This document shows positions 22,585-26,562 of a stretch of 26,562 nt of DNA, in pieces. A program made the position numbers and the translations under genes. The number at the start of each line of letters is the position of its first letter. The stretch's first letter is position 1. The notes beneath the pieces are model-generated. The model was not told the origin of the DNA. It searched no databases and was given only the letters and a program-made list of their open reading frames with translations. The stretch is from Acetobacteraceae bacterium (GTDB lineage Bacteria; Pseudomonadota; Alphaproteobacteria; Acetobacterales; Acetobacteraceae): contig DNXO01000155.1 of assembly GCA_003506895.1 (NCBI GenBank), positions 70,563 through 97,124 on the forward strand. Reading direction: 5' to 3'.

Positions 22585-25083
22585 TCACCCGGTGGAAGCC
22601 GCGACGGCCAACAGCGCCTCGATACGGTCGATTAGCTGCGCTTCCGTGACTGGTTTGCGCATCAGGGTGAAAGTGCCGTTCAGCGAACCGCCGACCGCCA
22701 TCTGCGCGCCGTGACCGGCGTAGCCAGTCAAGAGAATTGCTGGCAGATCGGGACGGTGCTTCCGTGCCTTGCGGATCAGCGCCAGACCGTCCATCCCGGG
22801 CATCGAAAGGTCGGTAACGAGCACGTCGATCGCGGTGCCGGAGGCGATGATCCCCAGCGCCTCCTGTCCATCGCCGGCGACCAGCACCGTGTAGCCCGCG
22901 TCCCCCAGCGATATCGCCAGCGTTTCACGGACCATCGCCTCGTCGTCCACGACCAGGACAGACTTCGCCGCGTCCTGCGGCCGCGAACCAGCCGGCCCCG
23001 CACTCCTTGCGGACATCGCCCGCGCGGTCGCCGGCAGCCATAGGTGAACCGATGTCCCGTGCCCCTGAGCGCTTTCGATCCACAAGGCGCCGCCACTCTG
23101 TTCGGCGAACCCCTTGGCCATCGAAAGTCCCAGGCCGGTCCCCTGGCCGGGTGGCTTGGTCGAGAAAAACGGCTCCTGGGCCCGTGTCAGCGTCGTTTCA
23201 TCCATGCCGGTTCCGGTGTCGCTCACGGTGATCCTGACATACCGCCCTGGTTGCAAATCCGCCGCGGGCACGGAACCCGGTTCCACAACCTCTTCTTTCG
23301 CGGTGAAGGTCAGAGTGCCGCCCTCGGGCATCGCATCCCGTGCGTTGGTCGCCAGATTGACCAGCACGGTCTCCAGTTGCCCCTTGTCTGCCAGCAACGG
23401 TGGCAGATCGTCCGCCAGATGCAGCCCGACCGCGACCGGGCTGCCTAACGTGTGACTCAGAACATCGCGCAAGCCCGACAGCAAGTCGGCCAGCTCCACC
23501 GGTTCCGCCCGCAACTCACCCCGCCGGGCGAATGCGAGCAAACGCCGCGTGATCGACGTCCCCCGTTCGGTCGCGTCAAGGATCATCCGGGCGAACCGGC
23601 CCACGCTGTCGGGGTCGGCTGCGCGTTTGACGATCAAGCTGGCGCCGCCTTGAACAGCTTGCAGGATGTTGTTGAAATCGTGCGCGATTCCGCCCGCCAA
23701 CTGGCCCAGCACCTGCATCCGTTCCGCGTGCGCGGCCCGCGCCTGAGCCGCCGCCAGCGCCACCTCGTTCGCTTTCCTGGCCGTGATGTCGGTAAAGGTC
23801 CAGACAATTCCGCCATCTGGCAGGCCTTGGGTCCGAACCTCCAGCACGGTTCCATTGGGCCGCGTCCGCTCATAGGTATAATTTGGCACGGGCGCGTCGA
23901 AGCCGCGCGCTACCCTGGCCTTCGCGTCGTCAAGGTCGGTGCCATCGCCGAATTCTCGTTGCGCGAACTGCCAGTCCAGAATCTGCCGAAGCGTCGGCTT
24001 CGACTCGGCCAAAAATCTGCGCGGCAGGCCGAGCAGATCGATAAACCGCTGGTTCATGACCTGGACGTAACCCTGGGCATCGACCATCGCGATTCCCTGC
24101 GACATGGTTTCCAACGTCGTGGACAGCATCTGACGCGATGCCAGCAAGGAGTGGCGCTGCCTCGCCATGACCAGTCCGGCCGCGACGCTGGCGATGGAAA
24201 GCACGGCGCCGATCGCGAGGTACAGCCGCTCGTTCCGCGTGTACGGCGCGAAGATGTCCGCGGCCGACAAACCCACGGCGACCACGAGCGGGTACCGTTC
24301 GATCCGGCGGGAACTGTAAATCCGGTCCACCCCGTCGATCGAGCTGACGGCTCGATGGCTGCCGCCAGCCGTCCCCTGTAGCATACGAATTCTCGTTTCT
24401 GCCGGCACATCGCCGCCGAGCAGGGCTGGTCGTGCCGGAACCCGGGTGAGAACAACCCCGGTGGTCGTCGTCAGCATGATCACACCGTTGCCGATAGAGA
24501 TCGACTCATAGAACCGCGAGAGGGAGGAAGGATCGAGTGAAACCACCATGATTCCACCGAAGCTGCCATCGGGTGCCACCAGCTTCCGGACAAACTCAAT
24601 CTCCCATTGGTGGGAAACACGACCCATCACCGGCCTGCTGATGATCAGTTTGTCGCCGATGCTGTTCTGTTGGGCCAGGAAATGCGCCCGGTTCGCGATG
24701 TTGATGTCGCCGACGACCGGCCCGGGGTTGGCCCACAGAATGCGTCCGTTGCGATCCGCCAGGGACATTCGGACGTGCAAATCGTTCAGGAAGCCCCGCC
24801 CATTGGCCCAGGAGCCGGAGCCGTTGATGAAACCGTCCGGGTCGTGCTGATACGCGTCGCGCAGGAATAACAAGGTCTGATCGACAGACTCGACCGTCCG
24901 GGTGATATTCTCGTCGAACGCGCGCGCCAGGTTCGTGGTGTCCGCCGACGCTTCCTCCTCCGCGGCCCGGTAATCGTGCCACAGGTTGAACCCGATGCCG
25001 GCCCACAGCAGGCCAATCGCCAAGCCAATCAGCGACAGGTGCCAAATATAGGCGCCGCCACCTTGACGGATCTTATAGATCAA
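22585..25083 (-). CDS. Hybrid sensor histidine kinase (dCACHE-PAS-HisKA-HATPase-REC)
   Basis: An 832-residue membrane sensor. TM1 is at about 12-34, a periplasmic dCACHE-type domain at 35-285, TM2 at 287-307 and PAS at 320-434 (QGIAMVDAQGYVQVMNQRF). The phospho-acceptor His468 is in GGIAHDFNNIL. The HATPase domain has the N box NLATNARDA, DTGTGM and GTGLGLS. The C-terminal receiver carries Asp758 in VTDLSMPGMDG. The cytoplasmic part resembles kinases acting through a fused receiver. TTG 25083, with AGGA 5 nt upstream, is preferred because it puts one TM before the sensor; the frame runs open to a GTG at 25311, which would add a second odd TM and overlap the divergent gene. The signal and output partner are unknown. 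Confidence 0.88.
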   Translation of the reverse strand: MIYKIRQGGGAYIWHLSLIGLAIGLLWAGIGFNLWHDYRAAEEEASADTTNLARAFDENITRTVESVDQTLLFLRDAYQHDPDGFINGSGSWANGRGFLNDLHVRMSLADRNGRILWANPGPVVGDINIANRAHFLAQQNSIGDKLIISRPVMGRVSHQWEIEFVRKLVAPDGSFGGIMVVSLDPSSLSRFYESISIGNGVIMLTTTTGVVLTRVPARPALLGGDVPAETRIRMLQGTAGGSHRAVSSIDGVDRIYSSRRIERYPLVVAVGLSAADIFAPYTRNERLYLAIGAVLSIASVAAGLVMARQRHSLLASRQMLSTTLETMSQGIAMVDAQGYVQVMNQRFIDLLGLPRRFLAESKPTLRQILDWQFAQREFGDGTDLDDAKARVARGFDAPVPNYTYERTRPNGTVLEVRTQGLPDGGIVWTFTDITARKANEVALAAAQARAAHAERMQVLGQLAGGIAHDFNNILQAVQGGASLIVKRAADPDSVGRFARMILDATERGTSITRRLLAFARRGELRAEPVELADLLSGLRDVLSHTLGSPVAVGLHLADDLPPLLADKGQLETVLVNLATNARDAMPEGGTLTFTAKEEVVEPGSVPAADLQPGRYVRITVSDTGTGMDETTLTRAQEPFFSTKPPGQGTGLGLSMAKGFAEQSGGALWIESAQGHGTSVHLWLPATARAMSARSAGPAGSRPQDAAKSVLVVDDEAMVRETLAISLGDAGYTVLVAGDGQEALGIIASGTAIDVLVTDLSMPGMDGLALIRKARKHRPDLPAILLTGYAGHGAQMAVGGSLNGTFTLMRKPVTEAQLIDRIEALLAVAASTG

Positions 25084-25301
25084 AGCCTTCCTCGACCAAC
25101 GGTGTCTGTCCGACTGTGGCCATACCAGCACCACGATGGCAATCACTATGACGGGGCACAACCAATCGCTAGAACGTGATAGTGGCGATTTCGTGTCTGG
25201 CGGGTAGCGGCCTGCTCCCGGATGTGGAACGATGCCGCATCCACAAGCATGTGGATCAATCCACGGCGATAAACGCCGGCTGTCCTTGGAGGGAACCGAG
25301 A

Positions 25302-26387
25302 GTGGCTTCACGTAGAGACTTCCTGACGAAATCGGCTGCGGCCGCTGGCTTGGTGTTCTGCGGCTGCGGCTTGCCAGGTGTGGCCCATGCCGCGCCAGCG
25401 CGCCTTCCGGTAACGGTGGCGGGCAAGCGGATCAAAACCATCGACGTCCACTCGCATTGCATGTTCCACGAAGCCGCCGCGCTGATGGGCGAAGAGGGCG
25501 CCAAGGCGCTGGTCCCACCGATCGACAATGCAACCGAGGCATTTCTGGTCATCGAACAACGCCTGAAGGCGATGGACGGCCAGGCGGTCGATATGGAGGT
25601 CCTGTCGATCAATCCATTCTGGTACGAAAAAGATCGCGACGTGGGCGAGAAGATCGTCAGCATCCAGAACGAGAAGCTGGCCGAACTCGTCGCGTCCAAA
25701 CCGGATCGTTTCGCCGCATTCGCATCGCTGACCATGCAGGACCCGCAGCTCGCGGCGCAGCAGCTTGAAACCGCGATGAAGAAGCAGGGCATGAAGGGTG
25801 CCGCGATCGGCGACCAGGTGGCCGGCGACGAATTCTCCAACCCAAAATTCGACCCGGTGTGGAAGAAAGCCGAGGAACTCGGCGCGACGCTGTTCATCCA
25901 CCCGCAAGGCGTGCCGGAGCTGAACAAGCGCTGGAAAGGCAACGGCTGGCTGGCCAACACCATCGCCAACCCGCTGGCCACGACGATCGCCCTGCAGCAC
26001 CTGATCTTCGATGGCTCGTTCGACAAGTTCCCGGGCCTGAAGGTGCTGGCGGCCCACGGCGGCGGCTACCTTGGCTCCTACGCGCCGCGCGACGACCACG
26101 CCTGCACGGTCGCGCCGAAAATCTGCGATCCCAACATCAAGTTGAAGAAAAAGCCGACGGAATACCTCAATCAGATCTACTTCGACTCCCTGATCTTCAC
26201 GCCCGAGGCGCTGCGCCACCTCGTTGCCCAGGTCGGTGCAAGCCAAGTCATGCTTGGCAGTGATTACCCCTATATCTGGGAACTTCATCCCGCCGACCAC
26301 ATCCTGGGCACCACGACCCTCAGCGATAAGCAAAAGGCCGCAATCCTTGGCGGCAACGCCGCCAGGGTTCTGGGGATTAAAGCGTAA
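25302..26387 (+). CDS. Tat-exported amidohydrolase-2 family protein
   Basis: A 361-residue metal-dependent hydrolase or decarboxylase of the ACMSD/amidohydrolase-2 family. A twin-arginine signal begins at once: SRRDFLTK (3-10), a hydrophobic stretch, and AHA-APA cleavage near residue 30. Metal and catalytic residues are His50/His52 (DVHSH), His200 (FIHPQG), His252 (AAHGGG) and Asp321 (LGSDYPY). Family members decarboxylate aromatic or related acids or hydrolyse lactones; export suggests a periplasmic substrate. GTG 25302 is chosen for the GGAGGG upstream and because the Tat motif follows directly. It is divergent from the sensor kinase, so control by or signalling to that kinase is possible. 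Confidence 0.9.
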   Translation: MASRRDFLTKSAAAAGLVFCGCGLPGVAHAAPARLPVTVAGKRIKTIDVHSHCMFHEAAALMGEEGAKALVPPIDNATEAFLVIEQRLKAMDGQAVDMEVLSINPFWYEKDRDVGEKIVSIQNEKLAELVASKPDRFAAFASLTMQDPQLAAQQLETAMKKQGMKGAAIGDQVAGDEFSNPKFDPVWKKAEELGATLFIHPQGVPELNKRWKGNGWLANTIANPLATTIALQHLIFDGSFDKFPGLKVLAAHGGGYLGSYAPRDDHACTVAPKICDPNIKLKKKPTEYLNQIYFDSLIFTPEALRHLVAQVGASQVMLGSDYPYIWELHPADHILGTTTLSDKQKAAILGGNAARVLGIKA

Positions 26388-26401
26388 CGAATCCCTGAAA
26401 T

Positions 26402-26433
26402 CGTCATGGTTCGGCACCGTCCGAGCCATGACG
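26402..26433 (+). terminator. Hairpin after the amidohydrolase gene
   Basis: A 13-bp stem (26402-26414 with 26421-26433, one G-U pair) and 6-nt loop, 14 bp after the stop, without a T tract. It is the strongest of the post-stop hairpins. Confidence 0.6.
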
Positions 26434-26506
26434 CGGGGACGGAACCCCACAACATGCATTGCGAGGCGCGAGGCGGCGCGGCAATCTGATCCACGGCATC
26501 GAGTCT

Positions 26507-26561
26507 GATACCAGCCGCCCGAAGCTTCGACTCTTTTGTCAGTCGGCGGGCGGCTGGTATC
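26507..26561 (+). repeat. 55-bp nested-hairpin dispersed repeat, copy 2
   Basis: An inverted copy of the element at 36-90. It has 15-bp perfect outer arms (26507-26521 and 26547-26561), a 6-nt bulge AAGCTT, the inner stem CGACT/AGTCG (26528-26532 and 26541-26545), an 8-nt loop, and a 1-nt bulge on the other side. Compared with copy 1 the outer stem differs in two base pairs, both compensated; the other differences are one bulge base and two loop bases. Confidence 0.8.
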
Positions 26562-26562
26562 C

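Noticed and set aside
22291..22635. A 114-codon plus-strand frame as a complete gene
   Set aside because: Only the first ~38 residues resemble a protein family; the remainder is Arg/Pro-rich and overlaps the end of the kinase gene.

Overview
The window looks like a chromosomal segment of a GC-rich alphaproteobacterium, most likely Rhodospirillales/Acetobacteraceae. The reasons are a DUF3126 protein, a RibA whose N-terminal half is degenerate, a perfect CtrA-type TTAA-N7-TTAA box, a PhaR-type CTGC-N3-GCAG palindrome, many GTG/TTG starts, and an acetobacterial-type small protein with an FTRDATGQNLP core. No phage, plasmid, CRISPR or rRNA genes were seen. The content is mostly metabolism, transport and regulation, in short operons on both strands.

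Layout. 1-2.5 kb: a structured 55-bp repeat, a ThDP-dependent acetolactate-synthase-like enzyme (-) and a small unknown protein (+). 2.5-4.6 kb: a stand-alone Lrp/AsnC effector-binding domain protein, then a GNAT acetyltransferase overlapping hemW. 4.6-4.8 kb: a strong candidate small RNA (-) with promoter, CCUCC loop and U-tract terminator, with a PhaR-like operator just upstream of its -35. 5-8.2 kb: an MFS carboxylate-type transporter (-) divergent from a DUF3311 plus sodium:solute symporter pair (+). 8.2-9.6 kb: DUF3126 and ribA (-). 10-13.8 kb: an OmpR-type response regulator, a glycosyltransferase preceded by the CtrA-like box, a PEP-mutase/isocitrate-lyase-family enzyme (-) and a second MFS transporter (+). 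13.9-16.6 kb: tRNA-Ser(UGA), an LpxR-like outer-membrane protein with altered active-site positions, and an MmgE/PrpD protein (-). 16.7-19.5 kb: DUF1697, a full-length ABC exporter and a small unknown protein. 19.5-22.2 kb: a minus-strand catabolic-looking cassette (zinc alcohol dehydrogenase, class II aldolase, SDR) interrupted by a 153-bp MITE-like element. 22.2-26.4 kb: a glycosyltransferase remnant, a hybrid sensor kinase (-) and a divergent Tat-exported amidohydrolase (+). The window closes with a second, inverted copy of the 55-bp repeat.

Functional links. The clearest couplings are GNAT-hemW (TTGA overlap), ADH-aldolase (TGATG overlap) and DUF3311-SSS (9-bp gap). The strongest candidates for something undescribed are the sRNA with its PhaR-like operator, the 55-bp nested hairpin repeat whose two copies show compensatory stem changes, and the MITE-like element. 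Gene families were recognised from motifs by eye; no database search was run.
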